From contig NW_019775957.1 in NCBI RefSeq assembly GCF_001039355.2, positions 699,861 through 763,310 on the forward strand: a stretch of DNA of 63,450 bases, read 5' to 3'. The notes beneath the pieces were generated by a model that searched no databases, was not told where the DNA came from, and saw only the letters and a program-made list of their open reading frames with translations. Made by a program: the position numbers and the translations under genes. The DNA comes from Lingula anatina (taxonomy: Eukaryota > Brachiopoda > Lingulata > Lingulida > Lingulidae). This document shows positions 12,063 to 23,017 of the stretch, in pieces. Each line of letters opens with the position of its first letter. Position 1 is the stretch's first letter.

Positions 12063-14624
12063 TAGGTATGCATGGCTGTATATATTATTACCTACCCTAT
12101 CTATTTATTTAAGTTAATTATCATTTGTTAGTAGGGCAACTATTAAGTTAAGTTAGTCGTCACAGCGTAACGGTAAGAAGAGGCACTATAAACAGAGTGA
12201 TACTTTAACAGTGCATTGCTCAGATATCATTTATTTATTAATTATTTTAAGCTTCATACATCTGAAGTTAAAATACATACATATAACCAGTAGCTAGTCA
12301 TCTCCATCCATTAACAGTACCTTTGACTTGGTATATAACTCTCATTTACAATGCTGCACAGCTCTCCTCGGAGTTTAAGAGCTGGTGCATGGAACATAGA
12401 TGGTATGTTCATGAGGATTGGGAATGAAAGGGTAAGCAAACTTGACTTGCCATGCTTCCAATCTGCACTACATCAATTGGACATTTTCTGTTTGATTGAA
12501 ACCCACTGTGATGTCAATGATAACCTTCACCTGGAGGGGTTCCATATTGAATCAAACCTCAGACCGAGATCAAAAAATTCCCCCAAGGCATCTGGGGGTT
12601 TAGCAATAGGGGTAAGGAGTGAAATTCTCAAAGGGATTATGTTTATCAAACGAAATAACTCGGAGCTCATGTGGATAAAACTACAAAAGGAATTCTTCAA
12701 TCTTAGAGAAGATGTTTACATGTGTAACGTGTACATCAGTCCAGTTGGAAGCTCCTATACCAGCCAAAGGGAAGATATCTTCAATATTCTAGAGGAGGAT
12801 CTGTCAAAATATGAAAAACTAGGCAAATGCATTGTGTTTGGGGACTTCAATGCNAGCAGTCAACTTCTCACTGAATTCTAAGGAATACCTGTGGTGTAAT
12901 ACACATTGCTATAATTCTGTGAATTATGGACTGCATGTAGTAATCTGTTGTGACTTAAAAAGAATTTCACACCAATGATACTACTAGTAGGTAACTGGGG
13001 TAGTGCTAGCAATTTTTTTCACTTAGCCAAATCACCACATTTTTGTCAATTTGTTATCAAAATTGTTATAATTTGGCTAAAACATGTCAAATCAAGCCCT
13101 TTTTCTTTAGCCCATTTAAGTCAGTTTTAGCATTTGGCTAAATTGGCGAGTGTTAGCGTTACCCCAGGGTAATAATGATAATGAGAAGACGTAGCAAAAG
13201 AATTACAGCTATTATCTTTATTACGTGCACTGAAATAAAAAAAGAATGCGAACAGTTAATGTTTCTACTATTTTTATTAAATATTATTATTATTATTATT
13301 ATGACAGTAACTATCTAGGCTCTCTTAAGCATGCACATATACACTTACCTTTGAAGCACCTGTCTAGCCAGGGCAGTAGCATTAGTACAACCAAACTGCA
13401 CAGCCAGACTGTGTATTGAAATGTGTGGCTGCAGATCTAACATGTGTTCTAGAGTCTTGTATCCAGTGGTATAGGCTTTCTTGTTCACTCCTGCAAACTT
13501 GGCAGCAAGTTTCTTCACAAATTTAAAAGATAAATATTTAACTGTGAAAGTTTGATTTTAATAAAGTCACTTTAAACTTGGTTAAGAAAACCTGCAGGGT
13601 TTTCAATGAATGGTAGCATATTAATTGATTAAAATAGATTTAAAATGTTTCTGACAAATATGAAAGATGCCAAAGCTGAAAATATGCCATGCTACAAAAT
13701 GTTTAAACAAATGTAAAAAAATTTAATCTCAATGTGAATTCATTATGTCTCAATCTACTAGTAAGTGAGTTAATTTTAGCAAAATGCTAATCATATCCGA
13801 ATTCAAATGAAATATAACACATTTTTGTCTGATTCATCTTTGTCTTTGTTCAGAATTTTAATTTGGCTATAAAAATTAACTAACAGTAAGCTTATACAGT
13901 AATCGTGATTCCTTACTTTATCAATGGTGGCTCCCATTGTTCTTGCTGCTAGATCTATACAGATGACGGATATACAGGAGCCAGTTAGTGCCAGGGCAGA
14001 TAAGGTGCTTGATCCACCACGGATATCCAACAGGCGAACATATTCTTCAGCTTTCCTGGAAATGCAAAATCAGTTTTGTGTTATATTTCGATTCTATTTT
14101 GACTTTCCCCATTTCAATCGCTGTTTAATATTACTAAAATATGCACTCAAATATATAAGTAATGTATAATAAACAGTAAGTTTTTAAGTAAACATTAATT
14201 CAAAAGTGATATAAAGCAGTTATATTATTATTATTATTATTATAAATTTTGTGTGTATGAAGGGGGGGGGGGCGGGAACACAAAGAAGAATGCAAGGCGG
14301 TTGGATAATCAGCATGAACAAAACCAAATACTATATACCTGCACTTCTTGATACTGTAAACAGGAACTTGACTGTGCTTCTAATCACAGTAAGAACAGTT
14401 ACCTATATGAGTTTATATTCACTGAATTAGTTAATCAAGTGCGTGGACGAAATTTAGTCTTAGATTACTGATGATAAATGCTACCTGTGCCAGCGGTGGT
14501 TTTTATTTGACATGATTGTGGTCATCACATTCATAGTGTAACGTGCCCCAGAAACTTACCTTACTATATTCGGGGACCGTATTCCTAGTTTCACTGCCAA
14601 CGACGACACGATTTTTGTTTCCAT
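4762..14624 (-). CDS. ORC6: Origin recognition complex subunit 6
   Basis: Seven exons on the minus strand join to 254 aa plus stop: 14560-14624, 13917-14055 (allelic copy 8333-8471), 13349-13512 (copy 7764-7927), 7200-7301, 6748-6860, 6382-6435 and 4762-4889. The total is 765 nt with phases consistent at every junction; the exon 6 donor (GTCTGT) is weak. The product matches animal ORC6 throughout (human is 252 aa): N-terminal cyclin-box-like TFIIB fold beginning METKIVSSLAVKLGI, RKAEEYVRL at the exon 1-2 join, the second cyclin-like fold with LAVQFGCTNA, a KKVEFDQL segment, a basic KGKRNR linker, and the C-terminal DYEEWKRRILEEA helix (Tyr236), the known ORC3-binding region. ORC6 helps load MCM at replication origins in the nucleus. 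A retrotransposon sits in intron 1 and exons 2-4 occur twice around an N at 12854, probably as two alleles. The two exon 3 copies differ by Ser83/Thr83. Confidence 0.93.
5075..5457. repeat. Left copy of an ORC6-intron duplication, low-quality end
   Basis: This stretch matches 5575-5945 with scattered differences, beginning AAAAAGATGAATGAAAAATTG and passing through a shared TGTCCTGATATCTGGGA. Its last 117 bases (5341-5457) are long homopolymer blocks (T, G, A, G, T, A, C, G, C) in the same order as the normal-looking sequence 5853-5935, so they look like a base-calling smear. It lies in ORC6 intron 6. Confidence 0.75.
5458..5458. other. Assembly join (single N)
   Basis: A lone N separates the smeared left copy from a right contig in which the same sequence recurs about 500 bases later. 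Confidence 0.9.
5551..5580. repeat. Perfect 30-bp palindrome
   Basis: Fourteen bases (5551-5564, TATGTACAGACACA) are followed by two bases and then their exact reverse complement (5567-5580). It lies just right of the N at 5458, at the edge where the duplicated intron sequence resumes. Confidence 0.8.
5575..5945. repeat. Right copy of the ORC6-intron duplication
   Basis: Counterpart of 5075-5457, with ordinary sequence where the left copy is homopolymers (5853-5935). Also within ORC6 intron 6. Confidence 0.75.
7269..8955. repeat. ORC6 exon 2-4 segment, version A (with retrotransposon)
   Basis: About 1.69 kb containing part of exon 4, exons 3 and 2 and part of intron 1 of ORC6. It is nearly identical to 12856-14530, including intron sequence. 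Version A runs on into the non-LTR element; version B does not. Confidence 0.9.
8919..8969. repeat. Three 17-bp direct repeats at the LINE 5' junction
   Basis: The unit ACATAATTGTGGTCATC occurs three times without gap (8919, 8936, 8953), followed by ACAT and then element sequence. Version B has a single unit (near 14512-14528, with one substitution). The extra copies are therefore tied to the insertion. Confidence 0.85.
9389..11527 (+). CDS. LINE ORF1: viroplasmin-like, PHD finger, coiled coil, SGNH esterase
   Basis: Intact 712-aa frame with its ATG at 9389 in good context. Residues 5-50 (FYAVASGREPGIFLRW ... FPGN ... AFETIEEAVKFM) match the caulimovirus viroplasmin / RNase H1 N-terminal fold, which binds RNA-DNA hybrids in RNase H1. 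Residues 110-165 form a PHD-type zinc finger (Cys/His ligands around 113, 117, 129-131, 136, 139, 159, 162). Residues 235-400 are strongly charged heptad coiled coil. Residues 530-705 look like an SGNH hydrolase: VTLIGNSQ as block I, ITNDVG mid-domain, and a C-terminal DGVHLSRQG with the Asp-x-x-His pair. Coiled coil and esterase are typical of CR1-like ORF1 proteins; the added N-terminal hybrid-binding fold is unusual. The intact frame suggests a recently active copy. Confidence 0.88.
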   Translation: MSSTKFYAVASGREPGIFLRWPMAQASTVRFPGNCHKAFETIEEAVKFMNSYDIPETDIEVHINEESNMTLRKFLDSKKQETPATPEIETLQKGVCTDVDEGAALCLVHKMACEAQCGTPDNEFMIQCCNCRGWIHFTCSALPAYMLTSLRNSSRKFSCELCVSPDPDILNHLNNNNNEMPQMPQLTGKSVSTNSQLPTTAVATQTIHDFLEAETQTSLEAADQGTRTEPLREQSQTFMVETLKEFEARWVDKLQEQCLDLKIKLAQRDLELVKNEKKTLESEVSSLRKELNKTKSELDNVKKADKNSVTDKIHKLRVDMEQAAKDQLNKFKAEKMGLQAKVDKITAAMQARDHTAEQLMSVIKDKEDDLTNLRSKCDNLQLELEKSREEMYEARRTSVQCDHDNTFNAAGCTSSTAPGERRKSVCSYNGGRSISPTLFDTPESPAERHHYPPTEIDSNLESENDGHQSAHPINVPASGAENHVNGASSPPRLSYSEALRTPVVTPPQHIQTVTDMRGVSNSHERSRRRTVTLIGNSQIKNIIPHRLVPAARTETVLAYTAPEAANIMFNNKNLDSDCVILHEITNDVGEESAAQCAERLYAMGEDFAKTQPQTQVIISLGTPRLDYAMLNRDTDVVNALLKSKIHSSKVNNLHVCENGNFMRRGVIQRHLFNRDGVHLSRQGTSLLAANLRDTIEKVLNIDSRRKSARRGL
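11743..11890 (+). repeat. Tandem ~73-bp repeat between the LINE ORFs
   Basis: Two diverged copies of a segment beginning GCAGATATTTTTG and ending AAGCTATTTATCAT lie head to tail in the inter-ORF region. A third, shorter echo (CTATTTATTTAAGTTAATTATC) appears near 12099. Confidence 0.6.
12351..12853 (+). CDS. LINE ORF2 N-terminus: AP-like endonuclease (partial)
   Basis: The frame opens with MLHSSPRSLRAGAWNIDG and carries endonuclease/exonuclease/phosphatase landmarks: AWNIDG, the metal-binding glutamate in CLIETH, a GGLAIGVRS segment, and GDFN just before the N. It nicks target DNA to prime reverse transcription. The frame stops artificially at the join at 12854, so the reverse transcriptase is absent, not mutated. 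Confidence 0.88.
12854..12854. other. Assembly join (single N)
   Basis: Left of the N is LINE ORF2; right of it the sequence jumps into the middle of ORC6 exon 4, repeating from 7269. No biological junction of this form is plausible. Confidence 0.9.
12856..14530. repeat. ORC6 exon 2-4 segment, version B (no retrotransposon)
   Basis: Near-identical to 7269-8955, but it continues through intron 1 into ORC6 exon 1 without the LINE. Differences are scattered single bases, microsatellite length and a short diverged intron patch near 13597-13700. This version supplies the intact connection to exon 1. Confidence 0.9.
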
Positions 14625-14666
14625 TTTCTTTCAATCTAGCTGTCCTCTGTGATAATATTGCAGCTT

Positions 14667-14675
14667 GCCGCGAAA
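14667..14675 (-). promoter_or_regulatory. E2F-type site upstream of ORC6
   Basis: On the minus strand the bases read TTTCGCGGC, a match to the E2F consensus TTTSGCGS, about 45 bases before the ORC6 start codon. ORC subunits are classic E2F targets in S-phase control (established knowledge). An octamer-like ATGCAAAT lies a little further upstream (14714-14721). Function is inferred. Confidence 0.5.
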
Positions 14676-15820
14676 TAAAATACTTAGCCCAATGTGGGAT
14701 ATGAATTCGTGAGATTTGCATTAGCTTCACACTGCTTTAGTTTTAAGTATAAAGCTTGTGATGATGCATATATTCACTAAAATTATAGTTTAATTTTCAG
14801 TTTTACCACATCTTAAGTTTGAGGAAAGGTTTAAACTTCTTCTCCACTAGGTAAAAGTATATTACGAGTTTATCTGGCTAGGATTGATGACAGCCATTTA
14901 AACAAGACAGGCCCAAGTGGAAGTTTATGACAGACACCTCAAACAGTGTATGAATGCGAGGTGTCGCTGCCTTAAAGCACATTACGGACCTGATGAATCA
15001 GCTATTAATTGTACTCTGCAAATTTCTTTAACAATTGAGAATTTGTCTATTGTAGATAATGACAATCCAATTATTAAAATGATTGCACACCCTGTAGGTT
15101 TAGTTTGAATGTTTCAAGAATTAAATCAAAATTAATTAAAGGCACATTTTAACAGTTATATACCAGTTATTACCCAAAGACAGATTTAGATAATAATTAT
15201 TTATTACCAATTTTAATAACTTATTCGGTAAAGATATACATGTATGGAAGTGGAATATCTTTTTATCATAGGATCATATGGCATCTTTCCTGAAACCGTT
15301 ACAAAACTTAAAACGTTATTCAAGAATAAGGAACACTTGCCAAGTTTTTAAAATTGTAACAAAGGTAACCAACAAAATTAATATAAGGAAAGTGTAATCT
15401 CTAATGAGCTCTGTTAGTTTCAAACTGACTGATTTCTAAATTTTGAACTACAACTTAATGCATGTCAAAATAGTTTAAGACCTAAAATGTCCGTTTAAAT
15501 AACACTACTAGTATGAAAATGTTTTATATGGTCCAAAGGTAAGATGAAAAGAGAATGCTATTCTCAAGTTAGATATGACACATATCAATGAGACTTGCGC
15601 TTACAACACTTTAACATTTTCATGAAGGTCCATGAAGATTGTGGATGGTAACTCTGATCATTTAGTCTCCAAGTCAAAGTTACATGTAGCTCATTCTTAA
15701 AACTAGTAAATCTGAACTTTTTTTGTGATGAAAATTATGTGACCACTTTTACATATGTATCTGATCAACACCTACTGACATAAAGGGACTAATAACCCAT
15801 GATTGAGTGGCTCAGAGCCT

Positions 15821-16217
15821 AGGACCCATTAAAAAAAGGAAAAAATAACATGCATTCACTCACAAAACAACTAGAAAACATTAATTTAGAACTGAATATG
15901 CAGATGATTGCCAGAATCATAAGGCAGTTAAAATAATTCACAGGTAAAATACTACACATATCACGTACTGTTGTCAACTTTTGCTTAGCTGTTAATTAAA
16001 TCAATACAAATTTTACACNAGGACCCATTAAAAAAAGGAAAAAATAACATGCATTCACTCACAAAACAACTAGAAAACATTAATTTAGAACTGAATATGC
16101 AGATGATTGCCAGAATCATAAGGCAGTTAAAATAATTCACAGGTAAAATACTACACATATCACGTACTGTTGTCAACTTTTGCTTAGCTGTTAATTAAAT
16201 CAATACAAATTTTACAC
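15821..16217. repeat. Exact 198-bp duplication around a single N
   Basis: Bases 15821-16018 and 16020-16217 appear identical, separated only by the N at 16019. This is the signature of two contigs that overlap by 198 bases but were laid end to end. Confidence 0.95.
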
Positions 16218-16813
16218 AAAGTAGACTTCAATCAATTACTATCTATTGAAATGTATTGTAAGTTATATCTAAAATCACAAGAATTTCAAAGACACAAGTC
16301 ACAAAACACATGAAGGTAAACAATTGAAGTTCTCATCCAGTATGTTTTCCATAATTATACAACATCTAATTGAGTATTCATAGTAATATTTTGTATGGAA
16401 GGATAACAGGTCTAAGTTGTTCTTCTTAACTAATTAGACTATCTTTCTTATTTTCATTCTTTAAATGCAATGCATGAGTAGTTCTAAACCAGAGCCTCGA
16501 ATTCCCCAACGTTTTAATTTCTCATCTCTACCACCACATAAAATCTAAGCCAGTTATATGAAAAGCCAGCAAAAAGGACATGTAAATATCATCTCTTTTT
16601 GAAACTTTAATCCAATTGAAACAACAGGAAAGCAGTCTTGGAAAGATATAATTCCATTTTTTATTTCTTTCATGTAACTTGTTTTCGTGATTGAAATAAT
16701 GCACAATGCCCTTTGCAAAAGATTAAATTCCATCCTGTTTGTATGACATCCTTATAAGTGGCCTTATACAAAATAAATAAAATTAACTAATAAATCAATT
16801 AAGTTAACTTGCA

Positions 16814-19800
16814 TCAGTGCCCGTACCACCAATGATTTAAGTCAGTAGCTGCGTACATGACCGCATAGGCTGCAACTCCAACGGCAGCCGTTAGGGCCCA
16901 AACTGTTACTTTCACCAATCGACTGCCATGCTCCTGTCGATTCATCACCACCAGGCGGCGTTCTTGTTGCTCTTTCAACTTCTGTCTCCGCCTTGCTTTC
17001 AGCACTGAATCTGGCTCTTGGCTACGAGATGAAAGTTTCAATTTCTTGTAATTAGTTATTGATTGACTGGAAAAAAGGGAAAAGGGGAAAACCATGCATT
17101 AAGCCACAACCACATGCAGAAGCAAATTCTACAGTAACCAACTAATTATGAAATATAACAGTATTAAGACCAGCTATTAAACCTCTCCTATCATCCTCCC
17201 CCCCCCCTTTAATTTTTAATGTTATAGCATAAAGCGGGTCTAGCATTGGAATGCAGCTACTTAATTACTGTACAGTGTATATAAGCAGAGGCAATATTGT
17301 AATCCACTGAGGGATTTTTCAAATACCAGCTGTATGTGATACAACAGATATCTAATCTAGCAATACATAAACCAATTATAATATATGGGGACTGGGGAGC
17401 ATAGGAAAAAGTTGGTAGACAGTGAGTTAGTTAATCAGGTGATATAACTCAAATTTCCAGCATCTCACTTGTTAAAACAATTATTTTGAGATTCAAATTT
17501 TTCATTACTGACAAATATACTGTAATAAATAAGATTTTCAATAGTTTTAAAAATAAAATAAATCAAAATTTCTGACTTGAATGCAATTCACTTTTTGAGG
17601 CTCACATATTTAGGAATTACACAAATTTGATAAATGCAGTTAATAATGAAAGCTGTTGAAAATTGGTTGAAAATTCTTCAGTTCCAATAAAGCCACAATT
17701 TGTTACAATGCAGCAAAAAGGAATCTACTATTTCTGTACAATGCATTAACAGTACAGTCAAGGTATGATGAAGTCAATTTGTTAAGTAGTTCAAACAAAT
17801 TATAACAAAAAAGTTCTAAATAAAACACCATTTGTTTTTTACAATACAGAATATTAGCAAAATATTTTTTTCTTGTAAAAAACAATCAGGCATCAAACAA
17901 ACATGCACTTTAGTTAGTGACAAAATACACAATATTCACAGCTAAATCTTAAGACACACATGCAAACTGTGATTACATATTAACATACGTAAAACAACAT
18001 CAATTTTTTTTTCAAAATATGTGAACAATAGAAGATAATACATGAAACTGATTTTAAATAACTGACTTATGCAAATCTCAGTATTATCGAAATTTCCTAA
18101 TCAAAATTATACATTAAGCTGGAGAAGACAGCTTGGAATAACAATAAATTAAAAAATTCTTGTCTTTATTATTAAATGCGACATTTAAATGTTAGGTGAA
18201 AAACAATATCCAATACGAAGCATATGTCCACACCTTTTCTTAAGCTGCAAGTTAGCCTCCTGTTCCAGTTTTTCAGGGGGATACTGAAGGTAAAGGTCGC
18301 CAGCCTTACTAATAAGCTGTTCATAGGGAAGTCCATCAGGTATTTTTGATAATAAACTGTGTATCATGGCCATGTCGCATTCACATTGTAGCACCTCCTC
18401 TTGACGATATAGTACGATCTGGAAGAAAAAAATATCAAGCGTTTGTCACAGCGGAAATAATTTACATTTTATTTCTCTGAAGCAATATCATGAATTATTA
18501 GGAAAAGGATTTATCACAAACAGAAGAGCTGCTACATTAATAAAATATGTGCTGTGTGTCAAAGTGTAGTCGAATGCATTACTTCAACCAGAGACTAAAG
18601 CAGTTTTTTTTTGTCCCTCTGCTTTTAAGTAATACCATACTCCACTTTCAGTTTTTTTTAGTGTCTTTACTGTTTTGGACATAATAAATATGTGAATGAA
18701 ATGTATCATTGTAATCAAAAAGTATTTTTTTCCATTATTTAAAATCTAGTTTATCTCTACGACTTACAGCAGCTGCCACATATATAGGCATCATGGGATG
18801 GCACGCTAAGAAAAAGTCATATAACCGGACAACATGGCGGAAATCACTGAGCACATGACCAAACCATGTGATCAACCAGCTTAAACAAAATATTGTGCCC
18901 GTTTCTGCCCTGAAATAATGAAAAATACAACTTGACTTTGTGTTCAATTTTGTGCTGTAAGCACTCAACATACAATTTGTCAAAATAATTAATAAAAATT
19001 ATTTCGGAATTTTAGAAATTTCATCAATATACAACAGTATTTTATAAATTACTACAAAAAGTTATTAACTTAAAAGCATATTACACTTATGAATCAGTCT
19101 GAAGAGTAAGCTCTGTTCTCAAAAGTAGACTATTCAAAAACCTATCTGGCATCTTGCTAAGTGGAGCAGTCAATTGCTACAAATACTGCCCAATTAAGAA
19201 AAACAATTCTACATAAAATATTCTCAATTTAGGCAGAGTCATATACTTACAACTCCATGAATTCTCTGAGTTCAGGGTTGGCCTTTCCAAGGATTGGATA
19301 CAAATAACTTAATATTTTAGTAGTTTTCTCCATTGTTTTTTCCATGAAATCTCTGAAGTGAAAAAAATCAAAATTATAACAATAAATTAATCTAAGTCAT
19401 AAAAGGGACAATAGAAGGCTTAAAAAAGAGGAAAAACCACCTTTGAAAATTCACGTCTGATCATTTCATTCAAAATCCAGCAATTGTCTAAACCCATTAA
19501 TTCAAAAGTAAGGAGTTCATCATTGCTCTTCGTCCCGCGTGGGACATAAGGCCACAGTCACTTCTTTCCACTTGGCCCTGTCTCTGGCTACGTGCTGGGA
19601 GTTAAAGTAAGGAGTTAATCCACCAAAAAGAGGCAGAACAGCCCCACCCTTGTCCTAAATGAAACCCTTACAAGTTGACTGTGACTTCACCTCATGAGTG
19701 CCTCATAAGTATTTGCCACCGATATCATTACTCTCCCACAGAACTACTTTATTTGTAAACAGAATTCTTACAGTTATGGTTGGTGTCTTGTGAACTAAAA

Positions 19801-22800
19801 AGTATAATACTAAGTTAAGCTATCAAAAGCTGAATGTAAATGCACCTTATTAGTACCTTAAAAGTATTCACCACCCATACCTTTCATTCTAAAAAATGAC
19901 TTATTTTTTAAATTCTTACCTGAGGTGGTTTGTGGACAACTGATCAACCAAAGCAAATGCAATGTCTTCACTGACAATAAGGAGGAATGTGACACAGATG
20001 TCATGGTAACCCTGAAAAAATATACCAAAAATATAGAAACACACATATTTTAACCACTAGAGCAGGGCAAATAAGTGACCTCAGAGAATCTACACAGATC
20101 CCTTTATTTCCTTCACAATGATTATTGATTTTCTACTACATGTAAATTAACTTTTCAAAAGTAGACTTGATAGATAAATAAACAAAGAAAAAAATCAAAC
20201 CTGGTAGTAATGTAGTTCTGGGTTTTTGACTAGAACTCTCATAATTACATCAATCAATTGGTCCTGCAGCACCAGTCTTTGCTCGTCTCTCATGCCTAGA
20301 ATACATTAATTTATGACATTCATGAAAAAAAAAGAGGATATATGAACACTACTATGTTTCTATGACATTTTGAATACAAATGGGTGCGGAATGATCTTAT
20401 CTTATTGCTCTCCGATCTAAGCATGATGGGTATGGAAAAATAGGCCTACTAAAATTAACTTAATTTTATTCAATTTGAAATGAATAAAACTTTGGAGCTC
20501 TAGAAAAGTTGAATGTGCTTTGTGAGAGGTTAAATTAAATACCAATGCAGCACATAATGCTTATTGTTTTGGGTGGGACTGATGAGAATCAGAGCTTCAC
20601 TAGCACAATTACCTGGAGGGAATCTTTTCAAGGAACGGGCAACATCAAGAACCACTTGATTATAGTCTCTGTGCTCCTTGAGATTTTCTGAAATGAAATC
20701 AAGATGTTGGTACAATAGCCCTTTACTCCTTGTGGATATTTCTCCTGTCAATGTTTGTCTAAAATTATCTTTCATTCTTTACTCTGTCAAGGACAGTATC
20801 AAATTATCTGACATATTTTTTTGAAAAATTAATGACAAGCCAAGTGTCTCCAGTTCATTCTGTACTCATATTACCCAATCAAAATTTTTTGTTAAGTAGA
20901 TCTTTATGTTATGAAGATGTCTTAAGTTGTTATGACTAGTGTAGAGAGCCTGTAAAATGTAATATGTATGCCTTTTAGTGCTCAATAAAGATTATTATTA
21001 TTATTATTTATAGCACGCTGTTATAATACAATTTTTCAAGTAGCAGATTTAAATCAATACTAAAAACCATAGATTTAAAACTTAAAGAAGTGGGTATCTC
21101 CCAGTTTCATAATATACTAATATACATAATATACAACTGATGACAGTTAATTTGAAAGACTATCAGCTTTTGATATGATCTAAACCACTTGAGTTGACCA
21201 TAATCTCAAGCATCATATCTATTGTCACCGCAGTTAGTAAATAAGTCACGGAAGCCCGTCACAGACAAAGAAAGAAGATTGTAAACCAGTGTTGCTTTTT
21301 TGGTGAATCCCACAGCAACAAAGAAAATTGCCCAACTCCATTCAACACAACTTTCCTAAACTTCTCTGTCTGTATTCAGCATGCAGCTCAGCTGAGTCTC
21401 AAAGACTTTTATTGTCTTTGTCGTCACAATATCACATGACCCAAATCTGTTGCTTCATTTTTGCAAATTGAGGTGAGGTTTACTAAAACACTTTTCTTCT
21501 ACTAACAGATTGTTTTTTATACATTTTTAAAGGTGGTGATTGATTGCTGAATCTTCAAAATTCGAGAAATTGATTTTTTCGTGACTAGAATCCTTTAACT
21601 TTTCAATTCCTACACATAATCTTAAACCTATCTACCCATTAGAGCTTTTGTCCAACATAAATTTCTTCTTCAAAAATCTCTTTTAAAGCTCGCACTGGTA
21701 AAATTATAATTTATTGTTTTCAAAATAGTTTAAGAATTGAAAAGTTCAAACAATAACAATGACTCTACACAATGTATCTTCAACTTTTACTTCTATCAGA
21801 ATATATTCTGTATTCATATACCCAGTATCTACTTGTTTTTTGTAGACTCATTATTCAAGCAACCTTGTAGTTAATGGAAACCTTTTTTGTATTGGTTTTC
21901 TACTACATGTTTATACTGACGTTGAAACAATTTCATAGGGGATTCTCCAACTTCAAAAAGTTAACCCTTTTACCTCCTTTGTAGACCAACTTGACACAAA
22001 AGTTGACCAACTTTTGATTCAAAGTGGACCTTTTCCGGACAAAAGGGCATTTTTTTCTAACACTAGCTTCCCTTTCTCCACCCACCCTCTGCCTACGCCT
22101 GACTTAGAAATAGAATGTTGATTTATAAGCTATTTGTTTACATACATATATGCAGCCACATCTTGCAGAAACAGCTTTTCCTTCCTTTTTTCTTTTCTTT
22201 CCTTCTTTTCTTTTTATTTATTTATTTATTTATTATTATTATTATTTTTTTTTTTTTTTGCTGTTTACCTTTATTTCAACTTATATTTTTCAGACTCCTG
22301 CACAATAGTTAATGCATCAAAAATAATTTTAATAATAAATAATAACAATTATAATAACAAAAAATGAAAAAAGTGCAAAAGGAATTCTTGCTACTGATTA
22401 TTCAGACAGCCCTTACCTGGTTTCTTTGATATGCCATATATGTTGACATTTAGCAGCTTAGGCCAACACTGTCTTCGTAGCTCGTCATTTATCAGTCCTC
22501 CACGACTGATGGCTAGCTGACGCAGGCGATCTACATCTACAGGGTCTGACTTTAAGGTCTTTTTGATTGCTGCTACCTTCTGTTTCTTTGTGAGATCATC
22601 TAAAATGAAAATGATCTCCGATTACTAATAGCGAGTGTCTGTGTGTTTTAGAGAGAGGGTAAGAGAGCAGTATGCTGTCTCTGCTGTTTCAAAAATAGAA
22701 CTGGCATACAGGTGCTTTACAAAAGTAGTCATTTTCCGCTAGAATATCATTTTGTTTACAAAAGAAAAAAAATGAGGACTGGCAATTATTGGCATAAATT

Positions 22801-22946
22801 ATTTAGCCGGCTGTCAATCGTAGATAGAAGGACAATATGGGTGATTGTTGAGGTCAAGAAATATACATCTTACCTTTACTTCGATAGTTTTCATGATTCG
22901 ACTTTGTGTCTGTTGTTTTCTTTTCTGAATTATGATTGGAATTCAT
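16814..22946 (-). CDS. TBC1D20: TBC1 domain family member 20 (Rab1 GAP)
   Basis: Nine exons on the minus strand: 22874-22946, 22417-22599, 20613-20687, 20201-20295, 19920-20011, 19251-19352, 18768-18909, 18234-18418 and 16814-17066. They total exactly 1200 nt, 399 aa plus stop (human 403 aa), with consistent phases and GT-AG introns. The product aligns with TBC1D20 along its length: QLAISRGGLINDELRRQCWP opens the TBC domain, the arginine finger is in DVARSLKRFPP (Arg103; human Arg105), and the glutamine finger is in YYQGYHD (Gln142; human Gln144). Next come SWLITWFGHVLSDFRHVVRL and a C-terminal hydrophobic anchor (about 364-388) ending WWYGH. The protein stimulates Rab1 GTP hydrolysis at the ER membrane and so controls ER-Golgi traffic and autophagosome maturation. 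Both catalytic residues and the anchor are present, so it should be active. Confidence 0.95.
19520..19597 (-). pseudogene. Relic of a LINE reverse-transcriptase C-terminus
   Basis: The minus strand reads 25 codons and a stop, including ARDRAKWKEVTVALCPTR, the typical tail of many LINE ORF2 proteins (D-R-x-x-W...LC). Nothing upstream continues the frame, so this is a 3' stub inside TBC1D20 intron 5. Confidence 0.35.
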
Positions 22947-23010
22947 TAAATCCTGCCTAAATTTTGACGCATTTCACACCCGTCACCCGAGTCGTCGCTG
23001 TTTTGAGGTT

Positions 23011-23017
23011 ACTTCCG
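23011..23017 (-). promoter_or_regulatory. ETS-type motif upstream of TBC1D20
   Basis: On the minus strand the bases read CGGAAGT, an ETS/GABP core, about 65 bases before the start codon in a locally CpG-richer patch. This is common in housekeeping promoters; function here is inferred. Confidence 0.35.

Larger units (their letters stand above)
8970..12853 (+). mobile_element. Non-LTR retrotransposon (LINE), 3' truncated by an assembly join
   Basis: The element starts after the 17-bp repeats, has a 5' region of about 420 bases, ORF1 (9389-11527), an AT-rich inter-ORF region with a T tract (12030-12061), and the start of ORF2 (12351 on). ORF2 is cut by the N at 12854 after the endonuclease domain, so reverse transcriptase and the 3' end are not in the window. 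An esterase-bearing ORF1 with a PHD-type finger plus an AP-like endonuclease fits the CR1/L2 group (established knowledge; clade not proven here). It is antisense to ORC6 within intron 1, about 30 bases from the exon 1 splice donor as judged from the empty version. Confidence 0.88.
14625..16813. other. Intergenic, ORC6 promoter to TBC1D20 3' end
   Basis: About 2.2 kb of AT-rich sequence. It holds the ORC6 promoter at its left edge, an exact 198-base duplication around an N (15821-16217), and the TBC1D20 3' UTR at its right. A 63-codon frame at 14917 has no recognisable domain or splice context. Confidence 0.6.

Noticed and set aside
7269-14530. A true tandem duplication of ORC6 exons 2-4
   Set aside because: Copy B begins mid-exon at an N directly after a truncated LINE; two alleles laid end to end explain this more simply.
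14917-15108. 63-codon frame with several cysteines
   Set aside because: No splice signals, signal peptide or recognisable domain; lies in AT-rich intergenic sequence.
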